Shown here: in pieces, positions 21,213 to 29,669 of the stretch
Position numbering within the stretch: position 1 is the first letter of the stretch
How the letters are laid out: every line of letters starts with the position of its first letter
DNA from: a virus
DNA: 35,500 bases
Virus record (IMG/VR): IMGVR_UViG_3300044646_000926
Location: 1 to 35,500 of that record
Reading direction: 5' to 3' (one strand)
Made by a program: the position numbers and the translations under genes
Notes under the pieces: generated by a model
What the model was told of the DNA's origin: nothing
Databases searched by the model: none
Seen by the model: the letters and a program-made list of their open reading frames with translations, nothing else

Positions 21213-23570
21213 ATGCTCGGCATCTTCGCCCGGTTCTTCAAGCTCGGTATCTTCGGGGGCATGACGAAGGAGCCACCGTATATACCTATGATCCTCTCGG
21301 TAGATACCACCAAGACGAGCGCGGGGAGTTCGCCGAGTACAAACTTCCGGCTTCCGCTCACCGCGACCGGGGCGTATAACTTCACGGTGGATTGGGGCGA
21401 CGGAACCGAGAGCGACATCGGCTCGTGGTTACAGGACGCCGTCGATCATACCTATGCCACGGCCGGCATCTACACGGTTTCCATTCGCGGCGTCTGCACC
21501 GAATGGTCCTTCAACAACACGGGCGATCGGCTCAAGGTTCTCGACGTTACGCAATGGGGCAACCCGGTCACTTCCGCGTTGAACTTCTACGGATGCGCGA
21601 ATCTGACCGCTATTTCAGCTACCGACTCACCCGCCAGTCTCTCACTCGCAAACTTGTTCCGTAGCTGCACTGGACTGAATGTTGACCTGAGCGCCTTGGA
21701 TGTTTCTAAGGCTCTGAATCTGTCCGGTATGTTCGCGGGGGCGATCAACTTCGCCAATGGCTTCCTAACCATGTGCATACCCGACAAGGGCAGATCCAGC
21801 GGCAGCAGTTACAATCAGATCAATACCAGCCCCGCGACCTACTTGGGCGTCACGCTCGCCGCTACGGCATCGGCCTCCGATACCAACCTCAAGCTGTACT
21901 CGTCCAAGACTTCCCAGGTCTATTCGTTCGACAACAGCGGCGGCAAGCTCCGCGTTACCACACTCAGCGACTACCAGAGTCTCGTCAAGGTCCGGTTCAC
22001 GACCACCGACACGCTTCCAACAGGACTCGTCGCCGAAACCGACTACTATCTCGTCAGGCAGGGCAACCTGTCAACCAACTTTGTCGCTCCATGTTATCTT
22101 ATTTCCTCCGACCCCGGCGGCACCCCGACCATTGCGTACGCGAACACTGGCAGCGGGACGCACACGGTCGTTGAGCAGGACAGCGCGGACGGCTGGGTGC
22201 TTGGCGTGGGGACGCAACAGTATTACATCCACGGCTACGAAAATGCCGGGGTGCAAACCGACTCAGCAACCGGGGAATGGTACACCCGTTGGATCTATCG
22301 TGAAGTCAGCGCAGTAAGTAAGGGCGTTTTCTACGTCGCTGGCAAGAGCGTCTACAGCACACCGGAAGCGGCGGAAGCCGAAACAGAGCGCACCGACCTC
22401 CCGGCGTTCCTGACCACCGACTGCGTGCTGGTCGGTCGCATCATCCAGCGGAACCAACTCGACAGCACGATCAATATGTGCGCTGTCATCGCCCGCAAGG
22501 TCGGGCCTGGATCTAATGGCATCGGTTCATGGAACGTGGCTAAGGCTACGACCATGGCAGAGATGTTCAGCGGTGCAACGATGTTCGACATTCCGCTGAA
22601 CTGGAACGCTGATTCATGCGTGAACTTCTATCGCTTCCTGCATTACTGCAAGAACTTCAACCAGTCAATCAACGGGTTGCGAATCAATCCGCTTGGCTCG
22701 CTTACTGGTATCAACTTGTCGCAGTTTATGCGTGAGTGTCGCAACTGGAACAACGGTCAGGTCTGCTATCGCTCGACCGGCAGCGCACCAGTTACGGTCA
22801 ATCTGGTTGGTGCTGGCAACTGTGATTCAGCTTTCAAGGAGCTGATCGGTTTCAATCAGAATATGGATGCTCTCGACATGAGTACGGCCACCCAGCTTGG
22901 TGGGTTCGTAATGTGGTGCATGGCATTCAACAACGGTCAGGCGGCAGGCGGAACGACCGCCCCGCTTCTGTGGAGTGCGGCACGCTCCAGTCACTTCCAG
23001 TATATGTTTGCCGATTGCTACCTATTCAACCAGGACATCAGCACGCTGCTTGACGATTTCGCCGGGGCCGATCTGACATTCTCGGCGTCGGGTGGTACGG
23101 TAACGATCACCCGTGTCGGTCATGGACTGTCGAGCGGGTCGGTCACGATCCTTGGCTCGTCAGACACCGGGTTGCTGCCGAACGGCACCTATACCATTGC
23201 GAACGTAACCACCGACACGTTCACCGTGACGGCTGGTTCTGGCACTGGCAATGGGACCGCGTTGTTGGGCTCGCGCATGGACTGGATGTTCAGAAACGCC
23301 TCCGCGTTCAAGCGGGACGTCGGCACGTGGAACGTGTCTGCTGCTGTAAACTTCACCGACATGTTCAACGGTTGCAACATCAATGAAGCCGGGACAACAA
23401 CAAACTACGACAACTTGCTAACTGGCTGGGCATCCCGTCCGGTCGTGTCCGATAGATCATTCAATGGTGGAACGTCGAAGTATGGTGCTGATGCTGTCAA
23501 CGACCGCGACATACTCCGCAACGCGCCGAACAACTGGACCATCACAGACGGAGGACAATACGTCCCATGA
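21213..23570 (+). CDS. PKD plus BspA-like (DUF285) repeat surface protein, probable receptor-binding protein
   Basis: A 785-residue protein. After a short N-terminal hydrophobic segment, residues about 40-100 form a PKD-like domain (NFTVDWGDGTE, HTYATAGIYTVSI). The rest contains BspA/DUF285 repeats: LANLFRSCTGL, MFAGAINF, WNVAKATTMAEMFSGA, FNQSINGL, MFADCYLFNQDIS, WNVSAAVNFTDMFNGC and a C-terminal YDNLLTGWASRPV cap. Two inserted beta domains interrupt the repeats, at about 205-420 and 612-685. BspA-like repeats bind surfaces in bacteria and protists. In a phage this suggests adhesion. The gene is lower in GC than the backbone and has few GATC sites, so it is probably transferred cargo. An ATG at 21261 is an alternative start. 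Confidence 0.78.
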   Translation: MLGIFARFFKLGIFGGMTKEPPYIPMILSVDTTKTSAGSSPSTNFRLPLTATGAYNFTVDWGDGTESDIGSWLQDAVDHTYATAGIYTVSIRGVCTEWSFNNTGDRLKVLDVTQWGNPVTSALNFYGCANLTAISATDSPASLSLANLFRSCTGLNVDLSALDVSKALNLSGMFAGAINFANGFLTMCIPDKGRSSGSSYNQINTSPATYLGVTLAATASASDTNLKLYSSKTSQVYSFDNSGGKLRVTTLSDYQSLVKVRFTTTDTLPTGLVAETDYYLVRQGNLSTNFVAPCYLISSDPGGTPTIAYANTGSGTHTVVEQDSADGWVLGVGTQQYYIHGYENAGVQTDSATGEWYTRWIYREVSAVSKGVFYVAGKSVYSTPEAAEAETERTDLPAFLTTDCVLVGRIIQRNQLDSTINMCAVIARKVGPGSNGIGSWNVAKATTMAEMFSGATMFDIPLNWNADSCVNFYRFLHYCKNFNQSINGLRINPLGSLTGINLSQFMRECRNWNNGQVCYRSTGSAPVTVNLVGAGNCDSAFKELIGFNQNMDALDMSTATQLGGFVMWCMAFNNGQAAGGTTAPLLWSAARSSHFQYMFADCYLFNQDISTLLDDFAGADLTFSASGGTVTITRVGHGLSSGSVTILGSSDTGLLPNGTYTIANVTTDTFTVTAGSGTGNGTALLGSRMDWMFRNASAFKRDVGTWNVSAAVNFTDMFNGCNINEAGTTTNYDNLLTGWASRPVVSDRSFNGGTSKYGADAVNDRDILRNAPNNWTITDGGQYVP

Positions 23571-23767
23571 CCACCATCGACCACCCCTCATCGCCGGTTT
23601 GGTTCGTGGCGCGGAACGAGGACTCGACCATCGTCCACTATGGCCGCGTCTGTCCGCAGACCCGAATGGACACCTCACAACCGATCGTGGAACAGTACGC
23701 CACCGAAATTGAGATGCTGGCGCGACTGGCCGAGCTTGGCGTCACCATTGAAAACGCGGGAGATTGA
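23567..23767 (+). CDS. 66-residue unknown protein after the surface protein
   Basis: ATGA overlap with the BspA-like gene. The protein (MTTIDHPSSPVWFVARNEDS, then a Tyr/Gln-rich middle and a helical LARLAELG end) resembles in size the small chaperone-like or tail-accessory proteins that follow fibre genes, but no match is recognised. Its composition matches the cargo block. Confidence 0.65.
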   Translation: MTTIDHPSSPVWFVARNEDSTIVHYGRVCPQTRMDTSQPIVEQYATEIEMLARLAELGVTIENAGD

Positions 23768-23768
23768 G

Positions 23769-24224
23769 ATGCCAGATCCAACAATCGCCGGAGCATTCAC
23801 TACGATGGACATCATCTCGGTGATCGAAAAGGTTGGGCTGGCAATCGCCACGATCCTGGGACTCGTCTATGTCCTACGGTGGCTTTCACAGGCGCACCTG
23901 CTCGCTCTCAATTCCCGTATCACCACCCTTGAATCGGTGGTCGCAAAGAGGGACAACCAGATAGAAGCCGCGCAATTACAAATCAATATGCAGGCGAACC
24001 AGCACGCGCATGAGATGAAGGATATTGCGGTGCGCCTCGCCACCGAGATCAAAGAAAACCGAGCCTTCAATCGCGAGCAGCATGCGGTCCTGGTTCGCCT
24101 GCTCGACAAGCTCGACTCCCGGCCCTGCATGATTGCCGAGTATCATCCGCATCCGACTCCGAAGCCTGCGACCCATCAAGACCTGCCGCAGCCGCCCACC
24201 GATCGCTTACAGACCCATGGATAG
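23769..24224 (+). CDS. holin-like membrane protein with a coiled coil
   Basis: A 151-residue protein from ATG 23769 with GGGAGA upstream. Residues about 20-38 form a single membrane span (KVGLAIATILGLVYVLRWL), followed by a long coiled coil (about 47-110) and a Pro/His-rich tail. This resembles phage lysis-associated membrane proteins with one span plus coiled coil. It precedes a lipoprotein with membrane spans, so the pair may form a lysis cassette. With a single span, a structural or antiholin role is as possible as a true holin. Confidence 0.55.
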   Translation: MPDPTIAGAFTTMDIISVIEKVGLAIATILGLVYVLRWLSQAHLLALNSRITTLESVVAKRDNQIEAAQLQINMQANQHAHEMKDIAVRLATEIKENRAFNREQHAVLVRLLDKLDSRPCMIAEYHPHPTPKPATHQDLPQPPTDRLQTHG

Positions 24225-24963
24225 GCTCTGCGTCCCACTCCTGCTCGCCATCCTGGCTCTGGTCCTGGGATGCTCTGGTGATCGCCCCTCCGCGACCGAT
24301 GGGCGTGATGATGCCGCGCATGATGCCGCCACCGCCGCCGCCATCGCCGCCGCCGAGGCCAAGGCCAGGATGGCGGAGGGGAAAGCGACCAAGGCCGATG
24401 TCGCCGCCGCCCAGGCGCGGGCCGATGCTCTGGCGACGGCGGCTGAAGCGGAGGATGCCCGGCAGGCCAAGCTACGTGCCGAGGATGAAGCGAGAGCGCA
24501 GCGGGAGCGAGCAGAGGCCATCGCAGAGGATCGCGCACGCCTGGGCTGGTGGGCCACGGCAGGCGGGATGGCTCTGCTGGTCCTCGCTGCCGGGGCCTCC
24601 GCCCTGGGCTGGTGGTACGGCCTGGGCAGACTCTCCCAGGGCATCGGCCTCGCCATGGGCGCGAGCGGTGGAGCCGCCCTGGTGATGGGACTATCCTGGG
24701 GTTGGCTGCCCATCCTCGCGGCGGTGATCATCCTGGGCGGTGCGTTGGTCCTGTTGCTGCGCCGGGCCAGCCGGGCGATCAGCGATCATGCGGAGAGGAT
24801 GCATGCGGTCGATCCCCTGACTGGCGGGGTCGAGGCGAAGGTCATCAGCGCCACCGAGCAGGCGAAGGCCGGGATCTGGATGGCGGTTCAGCGCCTGCGT
24901 GGGAAGGATGCCGACCAGGACAAGCTGCGGCGATTGATCGGCAACCCGAACCCAGGAGCATAG
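24217..24963 (+). CDS. lipoprotein with coiled coil and three membrane spans, spanin-like
   Basis: A 248-residue protein. The N-terminus is a lipoprotein signal (LLLAILALVLGC, lipobox Cys19). Residues about 30-108 are an Ala/Glu/Arg-rich coiled coil. Three hydrophobic segments follow (about 110-133, 140-158, 161-180), then a 68-residue soluble tail. Unimolecular spanins have a lipobox, a periplasmic helix and one C-terminal membrane span, joining outer and inner membranes for the last step of lysis; this protein has that plan with extra spans and a tail. It overlaps the holin-like gene by 8 bases. The spanin role is inference; a plain membrane lipoprotein is the alternative. Confidence 0.58.
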   Translation: MDRLCVPLLLAILALVLGCSGDRPSATDGRDDAAHDAATAAAIAAAEAKARMAEGKATKADVAAAQARADALATAAEAEDARQAKLRAEDEARAQRERAEAIAEDRARLGWWATAGGMALLVLAAGASALGWWYGLGRLSQGIGLAMGASGGAALVMGLSWGWLPILAAVIILGGALVLLLRRASRAISDHAERMHAVDPLTGGVEAKVISATEQAKAGIWMAVQRLRGKDADQDKLRRLIGNPNPGA

Positions 24964-24967
24964 GATC

Positions 24968-25723
24968 ATGTTCAACAACTTCGGTGCGACCGTCGCTGAT
25001 GTCATCTCCAAGTTCGCTCTCGCCGGCTATGTCCCGACCGACGCCGACTTCGGCGGGACCGCTGAAGTGCAGGGTGCGCTTGATGATACGGTGAACGAAG
25101 TGGTGCAGGCGATGCCCGCTTCTTTGCGGGATGCGATACAGAGACCTGATCTGATGCAGCTGGAATCCCGAGCGGCGGCGAACCAGACCGCCCTGACCCT
25201 GAAGCTGGCACCCGCCGTCGCTGGCAAAACCCATATCTGGGTCGGGCAGCCTGGGCAATTCGTCAGCCGACCGGTCCTGGTCACGAATCCCTGGGATCGC
25301 GGGGTGATCCTGACCGGCCTGAACTTCATCAATCCTACCCCGCCCGGCGCGGTGATCGAACTGCAGGAGGATCAGTTCACCATCACCGGGCAGGCCATCA
25401 CCCTGGTCAGTGGCATGCAGCGCAACTCCATGGCCTTCGCCAGTTACGAAGTCGATGTCGAGGACGAAGACTTCGCGATGAAGTCCCTGGCGGCTCTCGC
25501 CGTCGATGGCGCGGCATATCTCCTGGGCAGCAAGGTCTACCCACAGGCCAGCAATGAATGGCCCTATGTCCAGCGGCTCGGGACCAGCTGGACCGATCAG
25601 CTTGCCGGGCTGGGCAATGGCGAATGGGTGCCTGCTGAGCTTCGCGTCATCCAGTGGTGGAAGGCTCCCGAGCCAGATGCCGCCGAGGGTCGGCTGTCCA
25701 GCGTTCGCCGCTACCGGGCATGA
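24968..25723 (+). CDS. head-tail connector-like or neck protein
   Basis: A 251-residue protein behind a CCCAGGAGC site. Residues 1-62 are helical (ATVADVISKFALAGY, GALDDTVNEVVQAMP, LRDAIQRP), similar to small head-completion adaptors. The rest is beta-rich (WVGQPGQFVSRPVLVT, GAVIELQEDQFTITGQAI) and ends with a Trp-containing segment. It lies just ahead of the MuF genes, so a connector or head-completion role fits the location, but no family is certain. Confidence 0.55.
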   Translation: MFNNFGATVADVISKFALAGYVPTDADFGGTAEVQGALDDTVNEVVQAMPASLRDAIQRPDLMQLESRAAANQTALTLKLAPAVAGKTHIWVGQPGQFVSRPVLVTNPWDRGVILTGLNFINPTPPGAVIELQEDQFTITGQAITLVSGMQRNSMAFASYEVDVEDEDFAMKSLAALAVDGAAYLLGSKVYPQASNEWPYVQRLGTSWTDQLAGLGNGEWVPAELRVIQWWKAPEPDAAEGRLSSVRRYRA

Positions 25724-26331
25724 GTCCCGCCCAGGCAAAGGATCTGGAGAGGGCTGCCGCTCTGGAGGGGGAGTCGACCAAAGCGACCGCATTGGGCCTC
25801 CTGGCAGCCGCGGCGACGGAAGCCACTCGAGTAGTCCTGGCGGTCCAGAAGGACGAAGGCCGTGGCGCGGTGGGCGAGGCGGTGGCCGATCTCGCCCAGA
25901 CCCGGGCGGAACTCTCTGGCATCTTCGCCAGGACCGAGGCCAGCCTGTCGGCGCTGATCCGTAATCGGATGACCCTGGCGGTCCAGCATGGGTTCGTGGC
26001 CGAGATCAAAGGCCAGAACGAAGCCCTGCCCGAGTCGGTGCGCGTGGTCCCTGGCGATGATCTTGCCGGTCTGTCAGGGTATCCGGTCATCGGCAACACC
26101 CCGGCGGAAACCGGCAGGCATAATGCCGCCACCTGGAGGTTTGGAGCCGAGAGCGTGGTCGGTCAGGCTGCCGCGTTCGGTGGGGTGGCGACCCTGGGCA
26201 TTGCCATGCTTGACCTCGCCAATCGCTCGGCGGCGGTGGCAGGCCGGGCGGTCGAGGAAGCGTTCGTCGCTGGGCAGGGTGCCGCCCGGCGTACCATCGG
26301 CCTGAGCCTGCAGCGAGCCTTCCGTGGCTGA
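25720..26331 (+). CDS. 203-residue helical protein, possible N-terminal half of a split MuF module
   Basis: ATG at 25720 overlaps the preceding stop (ATGA). The protein is nearly all helical and Ala-rich, with ARTEASLSALIRNRMTLAVQHG and a Gly-rich hydrophobic segment (GQAAAFGGVATLGIAMLDLA). MuF minor head proteins have a long helical N-terminus before their conserved C-terminal motif. Here that motif is in the next gene, which overlaps by 8 bases in another frame. The two probably work as one minor head module; a programmed frameshift is possible but no slippery site was identified. Confidence 0.6.
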   Translation: MSPAQAKDLERAAALEGESTKATALGLLAAAATEATRVVLAVQKDEGRGAVGEAVADLAQTRAELSGIFARTEASLSALIRNRMTLAVQHGFVAEIKGQNEALPESVRVVPGDDLAGLSGYPVIGNTPAETGRHNAATWRFGAESVVGQAAAFGGVATLGIAMLDLANRSAAVAGRAVEEAFVAGQGAARRTIGLSLQRAFRG

Positions 26332-27814
26332 TCCCAAGCCCATCGACCTGACCATCACCACCGCCGATCTACAGGCCGCGTTGTCGGTCGAGGAAGCCGC
26401 CGGTCTGGACAAGGGAGTTCTCGACGGGTCTGAAGTCTGGTTCCAATATCTGACCCAGGACGATGACCGGGTGCGCCCGACCCATCGCGCTCTCCATGGT
26501 TCAGTCTGGAAGGTAGGCGATCCAGAAGCGCCCGTTCCGCCCATCGATTACGGCTGCCGATGCTTCATGCGTTACGTTGCCAAGCCTGGGACCGATGCGG
26601 CGAAGATCCTGCCCGTGGCCCCATCGGAACCGACCAGCAAGGAAGTCGTGTGGCGGCGGTATCTCCAGGCGGAAGTGAAGGGATGGGAGACTGCCGCGAA
26701 GGCGATGGTCGGCGCTGATCCCGAGATCCAGCTAGAGGAAGCGGTCAAGGTTCTGGTCAAGGCCAACCCAGGGATGACGCTGACCGAGGCGCGGCTGACG
26801 GCGAAGATGATTCAGGGGCTCAAGGATCCGCCGCCCGCTGCGCCGGTCCCGAGAACCCCGCCGCCTGCTCCGCCTGCCGCTCCGCCCGCTCCGCCCGCGC
26901 CACCGGCTCCGCCTGCTCCGCCTGCTCCTGCTCCGCCGGCAGAACCGCCGAAGCCTGCTCCTGCTCCGCCGGCAGAACCGCCGAAGCCTGCGCCGGTCGC
27001 TCCGCCCGCTCCGTCGCCGCCTGCCCCGGCCCCGCCTGCTCCCAAGCCCGCGCCGGTCGCTCCGCCTGCCCAGCCCGAGCCGCCGAGATCCAAGCGAGCG
27101 AAGGTGGCAGGACCGAAGTGGCTGAACAAGCCCGCCGAGATCCCGGTCAATGGGAAGCCCAGGGACAAGGGCGTGGACAATAAGGGTCGTTGGACCGGTT
27201 CTCTGCATCCATGGCAACTGACCGATGAGATGAAGGCTCGGAATATCCAGGGACAGATTGACTTCGATGGTGAGTGGATGAAGGCTGGAGAACGCAAGCA
27301 GCGTCTCCTGGTCGGGGCGATCATGGAGGCATCGCATTGGGGACAGCTAAATGGCGACACCACCGACATGCATTGGGGGTTTGAACTCGGCTCGCCGGGC
27401 GTCGGCGCAACCTGCTATTCCAATCCGGCGTTCAGGAATATCAAGTTCAACCGGGCATCATCCCTATTCGCCATGGGCACTGGGATCACCAAGGATCCGC
27501 CAGCGTTCGGGAAGGCTGGGCAGCCGGGCGGAGCAGCCCCGTTCAATGTGTCATTCGATCTACTGGGGACCGTCCTGCATGAGATGGCCCATGCGAAGAC
27601 CCGATATCCGGTCATCCTCGCCACGCATAGCAAACCCCTGCCCAAGAAACTGGAATCGATTGTGCGTGAGACGGTGAGCCAATACGCCGCCGATTCCATT
27701 CCCGAGTTCATCGCGGAGGTTAGGTCTGGTTGGCAGCTGGGCAGGCGATATAATGCCACCGTGATGAAGGCCTATGCCAAGTACGGCGGTCCATTGGAAG
27801 GAATGATCGAATGA
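26324..27814 (+). CDS. MuF-motif minor head protein fused to a zincin metallopeptidase
   Basis: A 496-residue protein starting with GTG. Residues about 38-85 carry the MuF end motif: VWFQYLTQDDDRVRPTHRALHG and PPIDYGCRC. A proline-rich linker (about 172-260) with an exact 33-bp tandem repeat follows. The C-terminal domain (about 265-496) is a zincin: LLGTVLHEMAHAKTRY has HEMAH at 419-423 and a third-ligand candidate Glu in IPEFIAEV (about 461). MuF proteins are packaged in virions, and MuF fusions to toxin domains are known in temperate phages. This one may carry a protease into the host at infection. It could instead trim virion proteins during maturation. A small Cys protein gene follows with ATGA overlap. 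Confidence 0.82.
   Translation: MADPKPIDLTITTADLQAALSVEEAAGLDKGVLDGSEVWFQYLTQDDDRVRPTHRALHGSVWKVGDPEAPVPPIDYGCRCFMRYVAKPGTDAAKILPVAPSEPTSKEVVWRRYLQAEVKGWETAAKAMVGADPEIQLEEAVKVLVKANPGMTLTEARLTAKMIQGLKDPPPAAPVPRTPPPAPPAAPPAPPAPPAPPAPPAPAPPAEPPKPAPAPPAEPPKPAPVAPPAPSPPAPAPPAPKPAPVAPPAQPEPPRSKRAKVAGPKWLNKPAEIPVNGKPRDKGVDNKGRWTGSLHPWQLTDEMKARNIQGQIDFDGEWMKAGERKQRLLVGAIMEASHWGQLNGDTTDMHWGFELGSPGVGATCYSNPAFRNIKFNRASSLFAMGTGITKDPPAFGKAGQPGGAAPFNVSFDLLGTVLHEMAHAKTRYPVILATHSKPLPKKLESIVRETVSQYAADSIPEFIAEVRSGWQLGRRYNATVMKAYAKYGGPLEGMIE
26921..26986 (+). repeat. 33-bp tandem repeat in the proline-rich linker
   Basis: 26921-26953 and 26954-26986 are identical, encoding two copies of the 11-residue unit PAPAPPAEPPK in the linker between the MuF motif and the zincin domain. 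The identity at the DNA level points to a recent duplication, so the linker length may vary between relatives. Confidence 0.85.
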
Positions 27815-28023
27815 CAGTCATCGCTTCTCCCTGCGCTACCTGCATTCACCGGGATGCCGAGCAATGGTTCTGCAAGGCATTCCCACAGGGTATCCCGACC
27901 GTCGTAATGTTCAGGAATCCGCATGCCAAGGTGGTGCGTGGACAGGTGGGCAGATTCATTTACGAGCCGACCCCTGGCGGTCCTCCGATCACTGACTTCA
28001 GCAAGCCGCCTTCGTTGGTCTGA
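27811..28023 (+). CDS. 70-residue Cys protein, possible partner of the MuF-zincin
   Basis: ATGA overlap with the MuF-zincin gene. It has CATCIHRDAEQWFCKAFPQG near the start: two Cys spaced by two and a third Cys, then PQGIP and a GRFIYEP strand. This CxxC...C-AFP-GIP pattern occurs in small proteins of phages and bacteria of unknown function. Since it directly follows an effector-like domain it could be an immunity or inhibitor protein, or simply a head accessory protein. Confidence 0.65.
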   Translation: MTVIASPCATCIHRDAEQWFCKAFPQGIPTVVMFRNPHAKVVRGQVGRFIYEPTPGGPPITDFSKPPSLV

Positions 28024-28026
28024 ACC

Positions 28027-28710
28027 ATGGGCATCGATCTCTCAGGTCTGAAGCGGATCAAGGACGCGAAGCCTGCCATGCTGAATGCAATCCGAGCAGC
28101 GTGCGAAGAGTATGCCAACGGCGGCTTCAGGGCGGAGCCAATCGTCAAGCGGCACTTCACCGCTGGCAACCAGGGTCGCTACGGATGGAAGTCCCTGTCA
28201 CCCGACTACGCGAAGTGGAAGGCGGAGGGATCCACGAAGATGAAGGGCGGCGTCGGCTTCCTGAAGGAAAAGGATCGTGATGGTCTGAAGGCCTTGAAAT
28301 CTGGACTCCGTCGCAACAAGATCAAAGGCGCAGCCGCGAAGCAGGCGCTGGATGATTACATCAACAAGGCCAGGAATTTCAGGCGAGCCAGCAAGGCCGA
28401 CAAGGCTGGAGCCGGTGGACTCCCGATGCTGGTCCTGACCGGCAGCCTGCGCGACAACATCACGGCAGGCCGGGCGGTGATCCGTCAGACCGGACCGAAT
28501 TCCTTCCTCATCACCTGGGCTAACATCCCGGCCTACTCGATCTTCCACCATGAGGGGACCGGCAAGATGGCGAAGCGGTCGCCCATCGAACCGAACGATG
28601 AAGACCGCAAAGCGGTGATGGATGCCGCCCGTCGCCATCTACGAGCCGCCCTGGGCATGCTCGGGAAGGTGACGGTCGGCGGAGCGCCCGGCGCGGTCCC
28701 CAGGGGGTGA
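28027..28710 (+). CDS. phage virion morphogenesis protein (gpG/gpS-like)
   Basis: A 227-residue basic protein: GWKSLSPDYAKWKAEG, later LPMLVLTGSLRDNITAGRAV, a strand (FLITWANIPAYSIFHHEGTGKMAKRSPI is read as fragments here) and a helical RRHLRAALGML end. The motif W-x-LSP-x-Y, the TGSLRDN loop, and AYSIFHHEG/R-x-P are the hallmarks of the Mu gpG / P2 gpS virion morphogenesis family, involved in tail completion. It follows the MuF genes in the standard order. Confidence 0.8.
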   Translation: MGIDLSGLKRIKDAKPAMLNAIRAACEEYANGGFRAEPIVKRHFTAGNQGRYGWKSLSPDYAKWKAEGSTKMKGGVGFLKEKDRDGLKALKSGLRRNKIKGAAAKQALDDYINKARNFRRASKADKAGAGGLPMLVLTGSLRDNITAGRAVIRQTGPNSFLITWANIPAYSIFHHEGTGKMAKRSPIEPNDEDRKAVMDAARRHLRAALGMLGKVTVGGAPGAVPRG

Positions 28711-28772
28711 CTTCCCCTGGCGGGCAGAGCGCGTAGGCTGCGGCCACTCGACCACCCACCAGGAGTCTCGCC

Positions 28773-29165
28773 ATGGCTTGCGTTGTCCATCTTCTCTCGT
28801 CAGCGACCCATGGCGTCACCGCCATCGCTGATGTCCAATCGGCCTCCATCGATGAGGGCGGCAGCGCCCAGGAATACATCACCGCCGACGATCCCGATGT
28901 CCAGCTGGTCGCCGTGGACCGGATCGCCGCGACCGTCACCGTGACCAAGCTTGGCTACTCGGCCACGCCCGCCATCGGTGATGTCGCCGCCTCGCCCGGC
29001 CTGACCCTGGTGCTGAAGCCCCGCGCCGAGGGCAAGGGCGTCACCGCCTCGCCGGTCAACATCGTCTTCGCCAAGGCCGTCTGCACCGGCAAGGGAAGCG
29101 GGCCGACCATCGAAGGCTCGCCCAGCTATACGATCACCTTCCGCTGCTACCCAGCCCCGGCCTGA
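28773..29165 (+). CDS. candidate tail tube protein
   Basis: A 130-residue beta-rich protein behind AGGAGT: HGVTAIADVQSASIDEGG, VQLVAVDRIAATVTVTKL, LTLVLKPRAEG and an end YTITFRCYP. It has strand-turn repeats and third-position G/C as extreme as the coat gene, consistent with high expression. Placement between the virion-morphogenesis protein and the tape measure is where the tube protein lies in siphophages. No sequence hallmark proves it. Confidence 0.6.
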   Translation: MACVVHLLSSATHGVTAIADVQSASIDEGGSAQEYITADDPDVQLVAVDRIAATVTVTKLGYSATPAIGDVAASPGLTLVLKPRAEGKGVTASPVNIVFAKAVCTGKGSGPTIEGSPSYTITFRCYPAPA

Positions 29166-29167
29166 CC

Positions 29168-29668
29168 GTGATCGATCCCGCAGAGCGCCTGCGGTCGAAC
29201 ATCGACCCGAGGCGCGGAGCCGTCGTAACCACCAAGGCTGGAGCCGCCCTGGTGATCCTGCCCGTGATGATCCGACCCATCGATATCCTGGCAGGCAAGT
29301 CTCCATCCTGGCATCTGGATCTGCTGGAGCTTCGCAACGCCTGGGCGATGGCGCAGCGACTTAGCCGCAAGCCGGATCTGCCTGCCATGCTGGTATCGAC
29401 CGTCGCCCGTGAGGCGGTCGCTATCAGCTACGATATCAGCGGTGGCGTGGTCGATGAGTGGTTCAGCGATGATGATGGCGAAGCCATCGTCAAGATCTGC
29501 ACCTCTGCGATGGGTGCAGATATCCACTCAATCGCCCAGGCTGATATCAGACGCCGCGCCCTATCAATCGCCCTGGCCGGATGCGGTGACATCCCGATGA
29601 CCTCCATCGAACTCGCGGTCGCAGCTGACTTCGCGGTAAACAGCGGGCGAGCGCCAGAGGGAGCCTGA
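29168..29668 (+). CDS. 166-residue unknown tail-region protein, tail assembly chaperone position
   Basis: Begins with GTG at 29168, two bases after the previous stop. The N-terminal part looks beta-rich (VVTTKAGAALVILPVMIRP), the rest helical (LLELRNAWAMAQRLS, VKICTSAMGA, AQADIRRRALSIALAGC). It lies between the tube candidate and the tape measure, the place of the tail assembly chaperones, which hold the tape measure before assembly. Whether a frameshifted second product exists was not resolved; no classical slippery heptamer was noticed near its end. Confidence 0.55.
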   Translation: MIDPAERLRSNIDPRRGAVVTTKAGAALVILPVMIRPIDILAGKSPSWHLDLLELRNAWAMAQRLSRKPDLPAMLVSTVAREAVAISYDISGGVVDEWFSDDDGEAIVKICTSAMGADIHSIAQADIRRRALSIALAGCGDIPMTSIELAVAADFAVNSGRAPEGA

Positions 29669-29669
29669 T

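Noticed and set aside
26841-27090. CRISPR-like repeats or a minisatellite with its own function
   Set aside because: The repeats encode an in-frame Pro/Ala linker and have no unique spacers of constant length.
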